This document shows, one piece after another, positions 45,216-53,800 of a DNA stretch of 64,000 nucleotides. Position numbers and translations under genes: made by a program. Under the pieces are notes generated by a model. That model saw nothing but the letters and a program-made list of their open reading frames with translations, ran no database searches and had not been told where the DNA came from. Positions within the stretch are counted from its first letter, which is position 1. Each line of letters opens with the position of its first letter. Source of the stretch: Microbacterium gorillae (GTDB lineage: Bacteria; Actinomycetota; Actinomycetes; Actinomycetales; Microbacteriaceae); the NCBI RefSeq assembly GCF_000826185.2, contig NZ_LN648875.1, positions 248,001 through 312,000 on the forward strand, written 5' to 3'.

Positions 45216-45289
45216 GGGAACCTCACTAGATCGGGGCTGGACGTCCAGGACGGACATCCGGGAACGGGCAGATGAAAATGCCTCGCGAC

Positions 45290-45295
45290 AGTCTA
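45290..45295 (-). promoter_or_regulatory. Promoter -10 (TAGACT) for the bS22 gene
   Basis: Gives a leader of about 65-70 bases containing the palindrome TGGACGTCCA, possibly a control element. No good -35 seen. Confidence 0.35.
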
Positions 45296-45347
45296 CAGGA
45301 CGCCGCGGACCGCGACGCTCACCCGTCGCTCAGACCGGGTGTGGAGT

Positions 45348-45539
45348 TCAGCCCACGTCAGAGATCGGACGCTGCAGCAGCTGCGTCACGGCCGATTCCG
45401 GCACCCGGTACGACCGACCGAAGCGGATGGCCGGCAGCTCACCGGCGTGCACCATCCGGTACACCGTCATCTTCGAGACCCGAGCGAGCTCGGCGACCTC
45501 GGCGACGGTGAGGAAACGCACATCCGCGTAATCCGACAT
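45348..45539 (-). CDS. BldC-like helix-turn-helix DNA-binding protein
   Basis: A 63-residue MerR/excisionase-type winged helix: FLTVAEVAELARVSKMTVYR, then the wing GELPAIRFGRSYRVPESAV. This is the BldC family of small actinobacterial developmental regulators that bind DNA in head-to-tail arrays. ATG at 45539 after AAAGGGGG. A promoter with TTTACA and TAGGCT stands upstream. Followed by the bS22 gene, as in mycobacteria. Confidence 0.88.
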   Translation of the reverse strand: MSDYADVRFLTVAEVAELARVSKMTVYRMVHAGELPAIRFGRSYRVPESAVTQLLQRPISDVG

Positions 45540-45899
45540 GGACTGACCCCCTTTCATTGAACGACAGCCTATGGCCTTCCTGAGACAGGTGTAAATCCCT
45601 GGTGCGCCTGGGCGACGTGGGACCGGTGAGAAGGTTGTCATGTTCGGGACATGCGACGGAGGTCGTGACGTCCAGTTGATGCATAACCAGCGCACCGGGG
45701 GAATCCAGGCCGAGGGGTTCTCATTGGACACATCGACGGATTCCCCGGAGGAATCCCCTCGGGCGACACGGATCACTCTCCCCCTCGATCCGCACGAGCC
45801 CACCGGGATGGGGACCGTCAGGTGGTCGGGAAAACCACGGGTGCGGTGGTGGAGGCGAGGCGGTGTTCCGCCCCTCCGCCTCCGCACCGTCCCGATCGG
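45540..45899. other. 360-base gap without a supported gene
   Basis: Holds the BldC-like promoter at its left end. The middle, about 45640-45760, looks less GC-rich than its surroundings (ATGTTCGGGACATG, TTGATGCATAACC). I see no good ORF, hairpin terminator or RNA I could name. A small RNA or regulatory region is possible. Confidence 0.4.
45566..45595 (-). promoter_or_regulatory. Promoter of the BldC-like gene
   Basis: -35 TTTACA (45590-45595), 18-base spacer, -10 TAGGCT (45566-45571), then a leader of about 20 bases with AAAGGGGG before the ATG. Confidence 0.55.
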
Positions 45900-46304
45900 T
45901 CAGCGAGCGCCGGGGCGCTTGCGGAAGGCTGCGGTCACGGCGTGCGTGACACTGGCCGCCGCGCGGCCGACGAAGTCCGCGGCGTGCACCGCCCCGTCCG
46001 GCAGCGCCGGCTGGTCTTCGTCCGGGGCGATGTCGACGAACGGCATCAGCCAGTCCTCGATGTCCTCCAGCGGTTGCACGTGCAGGCTGTAGAACCGGTG
46101 CTGCCCGTCCTCGCGGACCGACACGAGGTTCGCCTCGCGAAGGACCTTCAGGTGCTTGGACACCGTCGGCTGGCTCACGCCGAGGTCGGCCACGATGTGC
46201 GAGACGCTCGTTCCGCTGTAGCCGGGCATGGCGGAGCGATCCAGCAGGAGACGGAGGATCTCGCGTCTCGTGCCGTCCGCGATCACGTCGAAGATGTCGG
46301 CCAT
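45900..46304 (-). CDS. ArsR-type winged-helix regulator
   Basis: A 134-residue regulator: DGTRREILRLLLDRSAMPGY, then the recognition helix in LGVSQPTVSKHLKVLREANL and wing SVREDGQHRFYSL. I see no metal-binding Cys pair, so a metal sensor is unlikely. ATG 6 bases after TAACCT. It diverges from ktrB with 71 bases between, so it may control potassium uptake, though no palindrome is obvious there. Confidence 0.85.
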   Translation of the reverse strand: MADIFDVIADGTRREILRLLLDRSAMPGYSGTSVSHIVADLGVSQPTVSKHLKVLREANLVSVREDGQHRFYSLHVQPLEDIEDWLMPFVDIAPDEDQPALPDGAVHAADFVGRAAASVTHAVTAAFRKRPGAR

Positions 46305-46310
46305 GGGTTT

Positions 46311-46316
46311 AGGTTA
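46311..46316 (-). promoter_or_regulatory. Leaderless -10 (TAACCT) for the ArsR gene
   Basis: TAACCT is 6 bases before the ATG at 46304. Confidence 0.5.
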
Positions 46317-46375
46317 GTCGGGCGGATGGCGGAGTACCATGACGGACGGCCGAGATCGGGACGAGAGGGAGGGCC

Positions 46376-47824
46376 ATGGCGCGCGCACGAGGGCGCATGA
46401 CCATCCCGGTGCCCGTGAGCGGCGAGGGAAGCATCCGTCGTGCCTTCGCTCGTCTTCGAGACATCACGACGAAGTCGCCGGCTCGCTTCGCGATCGCGAT
46501 CTTCACGACGCTCATCACGATCTTCACGATCCTGTTCCGGCTCCCCGCGGCCACCGCGTCGGGTCAGATGACCTCTCTCGCTGATGCGCTGTTCACCGCC
46601 GTGAGCACGATCTGCGTGACCGGACTGTCCACCGTGGACATGGACACGCACTGGTCCCCGCTGGGAACCGCGTTCATCTTCATCGGCGTTCAGATCGGCG
46701 CGCTCGGCGTGCTGACCCTCGCCTCGATCCTCGGCCTGGTGATCTCCAAGCGGCTGGGCCTGCGCGCCAAGCTCATCGCGGCGGGCGACTCCAACCCGCT
46801 GCGCGTGCACGGTGGCCCGGTCAATGAGAGCCAGACCGTGCGCCTGGGTGAAGTCGGCCAGCTCCTCGGTACCGTCGCGATCTCGACCGTGACGATCGAA
46901 CTCTCCCTGGCGGTGGTGCTGTACCCGCTGCTGGTCATGGCCGGTGTCGACCCGCTCGCGGCCCTCTGGGAGGCGCCGTACTACGGCGCGATGGCGTTCA
47001 CCAACACCGGCTTCACACCCAATGCCGGGGGCTTGTCGCCGTTCGCGGACGACTACGCCATCATGACCGTGCTGATGGCGGGCGTGTTCCTCGGATCCAT
47101 CGGCTTCCCGGTGATCTTCACCCTCGCCCGGCACCGTTTCCACGCGCACCGCTGGTCGCTGCACACCAAGCTCACCCTGATCACGACCGTGGCCCTGTTC
47201 GTCGTGGGCGCGGGGGCGTTCCTGCTGCTGGAGTACGACAATCCGGCCACCCTCGGGTCGATGGACATCGGCGACAGCACGTTCCAGGCGTTCTTCATGT
47301 CCGCCATGACCCGCTCCGGCGGGTTCTCCGTCATCGACCCCGCGCAGATGCACGGCTCGTCACTGCTCGTGGCGTGCATGCTGATGTTCGTCGGCGGCGG
47401 CTCGGCGTCCACCGCCGGCGGCATCAAGGTGACGACGCTGGCCGTCCTGGCCCTCGCGGTGTGGTCCGAGGCCCGCGGGCGCTCCACGGTGGAGGCGTTC
47501 GGCCGCCGGATCCCGAGCGACGTGCAGCGCGTGGCCATGTCGGTCGTGGCGTGGGGGGCGACGATCGTGGCACTGTCCACGATCATCCTGCTGCAGATGA
47601 CCAAGGCACCCCTGGAGGATGTGCTCTTCGACGTGATCTCCGGATTCGCCACCGTGGGCCTGTCCACCGGCGTCGCGCAGAGCCTTCCGGACGCCGGCGT
47701 GTACGTCCTCGCCGTGACGATGTTCATGGGGCGCGTTGGTACAGTGACTCTCGCGGCGGCGGTGGCCGCCTCGGCGAGCAAGCAGCTCTACTCTCTTCCC
47801 GTGGAAAGGCCCATCGTTGGTTGA
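46376..47824 (+). CDS. ktrB: Potassium uptake channel subunit KtrB/TrkH
   Basis: A 482-residue K+ translocating subunit with four pore modules. Filter-like segments: TAVSTICVTGLSTVD, MAFTNTGFTPNAGG, SAMTRSGGFSVID and ISGFATVGLSTG, each with the selectivity Gly. MFVGGGSASTAGGIKVTTL is the family signature. ATG at 46376 after GAGGGAGG; a start seven codons later is possible. Coupled to the regulatory subunit, whose start overlaps the stop by 8 bases. Confidence 0.93.
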   Translation: MARARGRMTIPVPVSGEGSIRRAFARLRDITTKSPARFAIAIFTTLITIFTILFRLPAATASGQMTSLADALFTAVSTICVTGLSTVDMDTHWSPLGTAFIFIGVQIGALGVLTLASILGLVISKRLGLRAKLIAAGDSNPLRVHGGPVNESQTVRLGEVGQLLGTVAISTVTIELSLAVVLYPLLVMAGVDPLAALWEAPYYGAMAFTNTGFTPNAGGLSPFADDYAIMTVLMAGVFLGSIGFPVIFTLARHRFHAHRWSLHTKLTLITTVALFVVGAGAFLLLEYDNPATLGSMDIGDSTFQAFFMSAMTRSGGFSVIDPAQMHGSSLLVACMLMFVGGGSASTAGGIKVTTLAVLALAVWSEARGRSTVEAFGRRIPSDVQRVAMSVVAWGATIVALSTIILLQMTKAPLEDVLFDVISGFATVGLSTGVAQSLPDAGVYVLAVTMFMGRVGTVTLAAAVAASASKQLYSLPVERPIVG

Positions 47825-48488
47825 ACGGATCCGCAACGACGCTCCCGTCCTGGTGATCGGTCTCGGCCGGTTCGGTGCGGCGTGCGCCGGCGAACTCGAC
47901 CGCCTCGACCGCGAGGTGCTGGCGATCGATGAGAACCTCGAGCTCGTGCAGAAGTGGTCCGAGCGCGTCACCCACACCGTGCAGACCGACGCGCGCAACC
48001 TCGACGCTCTCAAGCAGGTGGGTGCGCAGGACTTCCAGGTCGCCGTGGTCGCCGTCGGCTCGTCCATCGAGGCGTCCGTGCTCATCACCGCGAACCTCGT
48101 CGACCTCAAGGTTCCGCAGATCTGGGCGAAAGCGGTGTCGCAGTCGCACGGCAAGATCCTCGCCCGCGTCGGCGCGAACCACGTGATCTACCCGGAGGCG
48201 GAGGCCGGCGAGCGCGTCGCGCACCTCGTCTCCGGACGCATGCTCGATTTCATCCGCTTCGACGACGACTTCGTGCTGGCCAAGATGTACCCGCCCCGGT
48301 TCATCCGCGGCGTGCCCCTGACCGATTCCGGTGTCCGAACGAAGTACAAGGTCACCGTGGTGGGTGTGAAGAGCCCGGGCAAACCGTTCCGCTACGCGGA
48401 AGCGACCACCGTCGTGACCAACCACGACCTCATCATCGTCTCCGGAACCAACTCCGACATCGAGCGCTTCGCTGGACTCGACCGCTGA
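47817..48488 (+). CDS. ktrA: Potassium uptake regulatory subunit KtrA/TrkA
   Basis: A 223-residue cytosolic gating subunit. The N-terminal RCK domain binds nucleotide via VIGLGRFGAACAGEL with the acidic AIDENLELVQ after strand 2. The C-terminal TrkA_C domain spans about residues 140-220. It starts at TTG 47817, overlapping ktrB by 8 bases. It ends immediately next to the stop of the convergent GNAT gene with no room for a terminator. Confidence 0.92.
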   Translation: MVERIRNDAPVLVIGLGRFGAACAGELDRLDREVLAIDENLELVQKWSERVTHTVQTDARNLDALKQVGAQDFQVAVVAVGSSIEASVLITANLVDLKVPQIWAKAVSQSHGKILARVGANHVIYPEAEAGERVAHLVSGRMLDFIRFDDDFVLAKMYPPRFIRGVPLTDSGVRTKYKVTVVGVKSPGKPFRYAEATTVVTNHDLIIVSGTNSDIERFAGLDR

Positions 48489-49004
48489 TCAGAGCGTGAT
48501 CCAGAAGCGCTCGATCGTGCCCGGTCCGTTCTCCGGCACACCCCCGGCGCGGCGGATCGTCGCCCGCGACCCCGCGTTGTCGGCGTCGCAGATCAGCAGC
48601 ACGCGGTCCAGGCCCATGCCCCGCGCCTCGTCCAGGCACGCGGCGAGCGCCGCGGTCGCCACGCCCCGGCCGCGGGCGGACGGCCGCACGGCGTAACCGA
48701 TGTGCCCGCCCTCGGCGAGCAGGAAGTCGTTCAGCTCGTGCCGCAGGTGCATGGACCCGAGCACGATGTCCGGCTCCGTGTCATCGACGATCCACCAGAC
48801 GGTCGCCGGAACGAACCCGTCCTGGCCGACGGTGCGCTGCGCCTCCTCGCGCGCACGCCACCGCTCGAACGCGGCGTCGTCGGAGAGGTCGGCGTCCTCG
48901 TGGCCGAACAGCGAGAAGCCGTGCAGGGTGTCGCCGCCGAACTCGGCGATCGCGTCCAGCCAGGAGTCGCGGCGGGAACGGTCGGGCAGGACGAGACGGA
49001 TCAT
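48489..49004 (-). CDS. GNAT-family N-acetyltransferase
   Basis: A 171-residue acetyltransferase. The acetyl-CoA loop is IGYAVRPSARGRGVATAAL, and RVLLICDADNAGSRATIRRAGG matches the RimJ/RimL-like branch. Substrate unknown. ATG 6 bases after TAGGCT. Stands alone between ktrA and the dipeptidase gene. Confidence 0.85.
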   Translation of the reverse strand: MIRLVLPDRSRRDSWLDAIAEFGGDTLHGFSLFGHEDADLSDDAAFERWRAREEAQRTVGQDGFVPATVWWIVDDTEPDIVLGSMHLRHELNDFLLAEGGHIGYAVRPSARGRGVATAALAACLDEARGMGLDRVLLICDADNAGSRATIRRAGGVPENGPGTIERFWITL

Positions 49005-49010
49005 CCATCG

Positions 49011-49016
49011 AGCCTA
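49011..49016 (-). promoter_or_regulatory. Leaderless -10 (TAGGCT) for the GNAT gene
   Basis: TAGGCT is 6 bases before the ATG at 49004, just downstream of the dipeptidase stop. Confidence 0.55.
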
Positions 49017-49024
49017 AGCGCGGG

Positions 49025-50206
49025 TCAGGGCCAGAGCGGCTCGGTGGCAGCGTCCTCCACGTCCCGCATCACGCGCAGGACGTTGCGTCCGGTGAGCTGC
49101 TCCAGGTCGGCTCCGGACCAGCCGCGCTCGGCCAGCGCGGCGAGCAGCCGCGGGTAACCGGACACGTCCTCAAGGCCCTCGGGCAGGACGGAGGTGCCGT
49201 CGTAGTCGCCACCGAGGCCCACGTGATCGATACCGGCGACCGCGCGGGCGTGCTCGACGTGGGCGACGACGTCGGCGACGGTCACGGCGGGTGCGGGATG
49301 AGCGCGGACCCAGCGGTCCAGCTCAGCCGATGCCACCGGCGTGACGACCGTATCCGCCGGGTTCTCCCCCGGACGCGGCGCGCGCGGCCAGGTCCATGAC
49401 GGCAGGTCCAGGCGAGCGCGCTCGTCCGCCTCCGCACGCTCCCACGCGGCGCGGTCGGCGCTGAGGAAGGCCGGAACGAATGTCACCTGCAGCACACCGC
49501 CGTTCTCGGCCAGAAGGCGCAGAACTGCGTCGTCCACGTTGCGCGGATGATCGTTGACGGCACGCGCGGACGAGTGGCTGAAGATCACCGGCGCGGTGGT
49601 GGATTTCAGCGCGGCACGCTGCGTGGCCGCCGCGGTGTGCGAGAGATCCACGATCATGCCGATGCGGTTCATCTCCGCGACGACGGCGCGGCCCTCGTCG
49701 GTCAGCCCATCGGCCGTGCCGACGCCCGTCGCGGAATCCGCCCATGCGGTGTCGTCGTTGTGCGTCAGCGTCATGTAGCGCACGCCGAGGCGCGCGAAGG
49801 AACGGAGCACCCCGAGCGAGCGAGCGATGCTCTGTCCGCCCTCGATGCCGAGGAGTGAGGCGATGCGCCCCTGCGACCAGGCTCGCTCGATGTCCGCCGC
49901 GGTGCTCGCGCGCACGAGCACGTCCGGATACGCCTCGATCAGCCGCAACGCGGTGTCGATCTGCTCCGCCGTGGCGACCACGGCGGCATCCTCCGGGATC
50001 GAGGACGGCACGAACACGGACCAGAACTGCGCCCCCGCTCCACCCGTGCGAAGGCGCACCAGGTCGGTGTGGAACTCGCCCCGGACACGGTCGAGTCCCA
50101 ACACGTCTCCCCCGGTGCGCTCGCGCAACGCCATGGGCAGGTCGTTGTGCCCGTCGATCACGGGCGTGCCCGCCAGCACGTCCCGGACGGTCGCGGACGC
50201 GGACAT
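49025..50206 (-). CDS. Membrane-dipeptidase-family (M19) peptidase
   Basis: A 393-residue zinc dipeptidase. Metal ligands: PVIDGHNDLPMAL near the N-terminus, the bridging Glu in IEGGQSIARSL, VDLSHTA and FSHSSARAV for the paired His residues, and the Asp in GLGGDYDGT. No signal peptide, so probably cytoplasmic. The start at 50206 is 4 bases after the proC stop, so it is co-transcribed with proC. Confidence 0.9.
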   Translation of the reverse strand: MSASATVRDVLAGTPVIDGHNDLPMALRERTGGDVLGLDRVRGEFHTDLVRLRTGGAGAQFWSVFVPSSIPEDAAVVATAEQIDTALRLIEAYPDVLVRASTAADIERAWSQGRIASLLGIEGGQSIARSLGVLRSFARLGVRYMTLTHNDDTAWADSATGVGTADGLTDEGRAVVAEMNRIGMIVDLSHTAAATQRAALKSTTAPVIFSHSSARAVNDHPRNVDDAVLRLLAENGGVLQVTFVPAFLSADRAAWERAEADERARLDLPSWTWPRAPRPGENPADTVVTPVASAELDRWVRAHPAPAVTVADVVAHVEHARAVAGIDHVGLGGDYDGTSVLPEGLEDVSGYPRLLAALAERGWSGADLEQLTGRNVLRVMRDVEDAATEPLWP

Positions 50207-50210
50207 CGGG

Positions 50211-51047
50211 TCAGTTCCCGGCGGCGATCTCGTGCGCCCGGGCCAGGGCCGCGTCCGTGGCGCGGATGAAGAGCTCGTCCAGGTGCGCGTCCTGCAGGAC
50301 GGCGACGGCGCGCTCGGTCGTGCCCTTGGGGCTCGTCACGCCGCGGCGCAGGTCGGCCGGGTCCTCCCCCGTGTGATCGAGCAGGGCCGTGGCGCCGATG
50401 AAGGTCTGTTCGGCCATGGCGCGCGCATCGGCCTCATCGAAGCCCTTCTGCCGGGCCGCAGCGGTGAGCGCTTCGATCAGCAGGAAGACGTACGCCGGTC
50501 CGGAACCGGAGATCGTGGACAGCGCGTCGATGCCGGGCTCGTCCGTCTCGATCACGGTTCCGACGCACTCGAACAGGCGACGGACCTCGGCCAGGTCATC
50601 GGCCGTGGTGTGATCGTTCCCGGCGATTCCGGTCACGCCCTTGCCGATCAGAGACGGGGTGTTCGGCATGGCGCGGACGATGCGGCGCTGTCCGCCGAGG
50701 GCGTCGGCCATCGTCGCGAGGGTGGTGCCCGCGGCGAGGCTCACGATGACGGCATCCGGATGCAGGACGTCCGCGATCTCACGGAGCAGGTCGGCGACCA
50801 TCGCGGGCTTGACGCCGACGATCACGACATGGGCGTCGTGCGCGACCGTGCGGTTGCCGTCCGCGGACTCCGAGAGCGCGAGCGACCGGACGCCCTCCAA
50901 CTCGCGCAGCGCCGCGGCCTTCTCGACGCTGCGGGTGGTGACGCCGATGCCGCGAACCCCGGCGGCGACGAGACCGTGCAGGATCGCACCTCCCATCGAA
51001 CCGGCTCCGAGAATGGCAACGGACGGGAACGGCGATGTGGCGGTCAT
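50211..51047 (-). CDS. proC: Pyrroline-5-carboxylate reductase
   Basis: Last step of proline synthesis, NAD(P)H-dependent. The 278 residues have the Rossmann motif VAILGAGSMGGAILHGL, IVGVKPAMVADLL, RAMPNTPSLIGKGVT and near the end ISGSGPAYVFLLIEALTAAA and LRRGVTSPKGTTERAV, all characteristic. ATG 6 bases after TAGGAT. First gene of the proC-dipeptidase operon. Confidence 0.94.
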   Translation of the reverse strand: MTATSPFPSVAILGAGSMGGAILHGLVAAGVRGIGVTTRSVEKAAALRELEGVRSLALSESADGNRTVAHDAHVVIVGVKPAMVADLLREIADVLHPDAVIVSLAAGTTLATMADALGGQRRIVRAMPNTPSLIGKGVTGIAGNDHTTADDLAEVRRLFECVGTVIETDEPGIDALSTISGSGPAYVFLLIEALTAAARQKGFDEADARAMAEQTFIGATALLDHTGEDPADLRRGVTSPKGTTERAVAVLQDAHLDELFIRATDAALARAHEIAAGN

Positions 51048-51053
51048 GTGGCC

Positions 51054-51059
51054 ATCCTA
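51054..51059 (-). promoter_or_regulatory. Leaderless -10 (TAGGAT) for proC
   Basis: TAGGAT is 6 bases before the ATG at 51047. Confidence 0.55.
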
Positions 51060-51181
51060 CGAGCGCTCCGGCACGTCGGAACCGCGCAGTCCCGGCCAGG
51101 TCCGGGCCGATCCGGGCAGAGATGCCTAGACTCGAAATCGGGACGCGCCGCAGCGTCTCCACGCGAGCGAGAAGGACAGGC

Positions 51182-52285
51182 ATGACCCTCTTCGACGGAA
51201 TCACGGCACGCCGGATCACCACGTCGCGCCTCACGGCCGGCGTGCTGGAGCGGGACGGCGACGATCGCGGCGTGGGCGATGACCGCACCATCGTGTTCGT
51301 CCACGGCAGCGTCGCGTCCGCCGAGTTCTGGCAGAAGACGATGCTCGCGCTCCCGAAGGATCTTCGCCTGATCGCCGTCGACCTCCGCGGTTTCGGTCGC
51401 TCGGACGCCCTTCCCGTCGATGCGACGCGGGGTGTCGCGGACTTCGCCGACGACCTGCACGCGGTCCTGGCGGCGCTCGAGATCTCGTCCGCGCACCTGG
51501 TCGGGTGGGCCCTCGGTGGCGGGGTCGTCATGCAGTACGCGCTGCAGCACCCCGTCCGCAGCCTCACGCTGGAATCCCCCGTGTCCCCGTACGGCTTCGG
51601 CGGGACCCGGCGCGACGGTTCCCTGCTGACGGCGGACGCCGCCCTCGCCGGCGCGGGTGCCGTCGATGCGGACTTCCTCGCCCGGCTGCGGGACGAGGAC
51701 GAGTCCACGGACGCCGAGACCTCGCCGCGCTCGGTGTTCCGCACCGCCTACATCGCCCCCGGCTACATCTCGCGCAACGAGGACGTGTGGGTGGACGCCA
51801 TGCTCACCACCGTCGTCGGAGACGACAACTACCCCGGAACCTCCGTGCCGAGCGAGAACTGGCCGGGGTTCGCCCCCGGCGCCACCGGCGTTCTCAACGC
51901 GATCGCCCCGACGAACTTCGATGTGTCCGGCCTCACCCAGCTCGCCGAGAAGCCGCCGATCCTCTGGGTGCACGGTGACCGCGACGTCATCATCTCGGAC
52001 TCGTCGCTGTTCGAGACGAACCATCGCGGCGCGACGGGCGCGATCGCGAACTGGCCGGGTGCGGATCTCGCCCCCGCCCAACCGATGGTCACGCAGACCC
52101 GAGATGTGCTGGACGCGTATGCCGCCGGCGGCGGACACGTCGTCGAGCTGGCGTTGCCGGGCGTCGGCCACGCTCCGCATCTGGAGGAGCCGGAGGACTT
52201 CCGCGCCGCCCTGTTGCGGCGCATCGACTACGTTCCGCCGATGGGCCCGCCGACGGAGGTCATCGTGCTGAAGTCGGCGGACTGA
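51182..52285 (+). CDS. Alpha/beta-hydrolase-fold protein lacking the nucleophile Ser
   Basis: A 367-residue alpha/beta-hydrolase fold. Landmarks: oxyanion segment IVFVHGSVASAEFW, DLRGFGRSD, the acid in VHGDRDVIISDSS and His in LPGVGHAPHLEEP. The nucleophile elbow, normally GxSxG, reads GWALGGG: Ala110, codon GCC at 51509-51511, replaces Ser. The other triad members are kept. It may be a binding protein or use unusual chemistry, or the base may be a sequencing error, since one change would restore TCC. ATG at 51182 after AGAAGGACAG. Confidence 0.8.
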   Translation: MTLFDGITARRITTSRLTAGVLERDGDDRGVGDDRTIVFVHGSVASAEFWQKTMLALPKDLRLIAVDLRGFGRSDALPVDATRGVADFADDLHAVLAALEISSAHLVGWALGGGVVMQYALQHPVRSLTLESPVSPYGFGGTRRDGSLLTADAALAGAGAVDADFLARLRDEDESTDAETSPRSVFRTAYIAPGYISRNEDVWVDAMLTTVVGDDNYPGTSVPSENWPGFAPGATGVLNAIAPTNFDVSGLTQLAEKPPILWVHGDRDVIISDSSLFETNHRGATGAIANWPGADLAPAQPMVTQTRDVLDAYAAGGGHVVELALPGVGHAPHLEEPEDFRAALLRRIDYVPPMGPPTEVIVLKSAD

Positions 52286-52319
52286 GCGGCCGCCGTCGCC
52301 CGCATCCGCTCATCACGGA

Positions 52320-52325
52320 TAGACT
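52320..52325 (+). promoter_or_regulatory. Possible -10 (TAGACT) for the DUF808 gene
   Basis: TAGACT gives a leader of about 33 bases with GAGGAG before the ATG at 52365. This is a conventional leadered promoter, unlike most in the window. Confidence 0.35.
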
Positions 52326-52364
52326 CCACGTCCGGACGCTTCGTCCGCGTCGGTGAGGAGAGCG

Positions 52365-53291
52365 ATGTCCGTTGGTCTGCTGGCCGTCGTCGATGACATC
52401 CTCAGCGCAGCACTGAAGGCGGCCGCGAAGTCGGCCGGTGTCGTGATCGACGACGCGGCCGTGACCCCGCAGTACGTCCAGGGCATCACCCCGGCGCGGG
52501 AACTGCCCGTGGTCGGCAAGATCGCCCTCGGGTCGATCGTGAACAAGTTCGTGATCATCATCCCGATCGCGCTGCTGCTGACGGCGTTCGCCCCTCAGGT
52601 CCTGCCGTTCCTGCTCATCATCGGAGGCACCTACCTGTGCTTCGAGGGCGCGGAGAAGGTGCTGGAGTGGTTCGGCCTCGGCCACGGCGAACACCGCGAT
52701 GAGAGCGATCGCAACGAGAACAAGCTCGTCTGGGGCGCGATCCGCACCGACCTCATCCTGTCCACGGAGATCATGCTGATCTCGCTGTCCAACCTGACCG
52801 AGGGCCTGGACATCTGGATGACACTGGCCGCACTCGCCGTGATCGCGCTCGTGATGACCGGGGTGGTCTACGGCGCGGTCGCGCTGCTGGTGAAGCTCGA
52901 TGACATCGGGCTGCGCCTGGTGCGCAGCGAGGACAAGCGGGTCCGGCACGCCGGGGTGCGCGTCGTGCGCTCCATGCCGGCGGTGTTCCGCGTGATCTCC
53001 ATCGTCGGCACGGTGGCCATGCTGTGGGTCGGTGGGCACCTGGTGCTGGCCAACCTCGGCGAGGTCGGTCTGCACGTCACCACTGATCTCCTGCACGGCG
53101 TGGAGCACCTGCTCGCTCCTCTCGGTGGCATCGTCGTGTGGATCGGCGACACGATCATCTCCGCCCTCGCCGGGCTCGTCGTCGGTCTCATCGTGGTCAT
53201 CGTGGTCACCGGCATCGGGACGGTGTTCGGCAAGCGCCCCTCGTTCACCGAGGGCGGCGAGTCACCCGTCGGCGCACGGGACTCGCACTGA
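52365..53291 (+). CDS. DUF808 (YedI-like) membrane protein
   Basis: A 308-residue multispanning protein: the family N-terminus GLLAVVDDILSAALKAAAKS and the DUF808 core GKIALGSIVNKFVIIIPIAL and GGTYLCFEGAEKVLEWF. About six helices. Function unknown; homologues are widespread. ATG at 52365 chosen for GAGGAG; a GTG four codons earlier is possible. Converges on tadA. Confidence 0.87.
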   Translation: MSVGLLAVVDDILSAALKAAAKSAGVVIDDAAVTPQYVQGITPARELPVVGKIALGSIVNKFVIIIPIALLLTAFAPQVLPFLLIIGGTYLCFEGAEKVLEWFGLGHGEHRDESDRNENKLVWGAIRTDLILSTEIMLISLSNLTEGLDIWMTLAALAVIALVMTGVVYGAVALLVKLDDIGLRLVRSEDKRVRHAGVRVVRSMPAVFRVISIVGTVAMLWVGGHLVLANLGEVGLHVTTDLLHGVEHLLAPLGGIVVWIGDTIISALAGLVVGLIVVIVVTGIGTVFGKRPSFTEGGESPVGARDSH

Positions 53292-53312
53292 ACCTCGCCG
53301 CGGTTCGCCGAA

Positions 53313-53762
53313 TCAGCGGCGGTCGCGGAAGAAGTCCTGCAGCAGGGCGGTGGCCTCCGCCTCGCGCACGCCCCCGATGACCTCGGCGCGGTACGGCAGC
53401 CGACGGTCCCGCAGCACGTCGTAGAGGGAGCCGGCGGCCCCGGCCTTGCCGTCCCACGCGCCGAAGACGACCCGGGACACCCGGGACTGCAGGACCGCGC
53501 CCGCGCACATGACGCACGGCTCCATGGTGACCACGAGCGTGGTGCCCTCCAGGTTCCACTCGCCGGTGCGGGCCGCCGCCGCGCGGATCGCCATCACCTC
53601 GGCGTGCCCGGTCGGGTCCCCATCCCTCTCCCGGACGTTGCGCCCCTCCCCGAGCAGCGTGCCGTCCGGTGCCAGCAGCACCGCGCCGACGGGAACGTCG
53701 CCGTCCGCCGCCGCCTCGCCCGCGAGGTCCAGCGCCTGAGACATGGCGTCCGTGAAGTCCAC
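53313..53762 (-). CDS. tadA: tRNA-specific adenosine deaminase
   Basis: Converts A34 to inosine in tRNA-Arg. The 149 residues have the zinc/catalytic [11 protein letters not shown] (His, Glu) and PCVMCAGA (two Cys), with [10 protein letters not shown] near the N-terminus and [18 protein letters not shown] late. This is the TadA/CDA fold. GTG at 53762, 6 bases after TAGGCT. Divergent from upp: the two start codons are 38 bases apart. Confidence 0.92.
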   Translation of the reverse strand: MDFTDAMSQALDLAGEAAADGDVPVGAVLLAPDGTLLGEGRNVRERDGDPTGHAEVMAIRAAAARTGEWNLEGTTLVVTMEPCVMCAGAVLQSRVSRVVFGAWDGKAGAAGSLYDVLRDRRLPYRAEVIGGVREAEATALLQDFFRDRR

Positions 53763-53768
53763 GCCTCG

Positions 53769-53774
53769 AGCCTA
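53769..53774 (-). promoter_or_regulatory. Leaderless -10 (TAGGCT) for tadA
   Basis: TAGGCT is 6 bases before the GTG at 53762, back to back with the upp promoter. Confidence 0.55.
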
Positions 53775-53787
53775 CGGCTCGACCGGA

Positions 53788-53793
53788 TATTCT
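53788..53793 (+). promoter_or_regulatory. Leaderless -10 (TATTCT) for upp
   Basis: TATTCT ends 7 bases before the ATG at 53801; no ribosome-binding site. Confidence 0.55.
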
Positions 53794-53800
53794 TGTTCTC

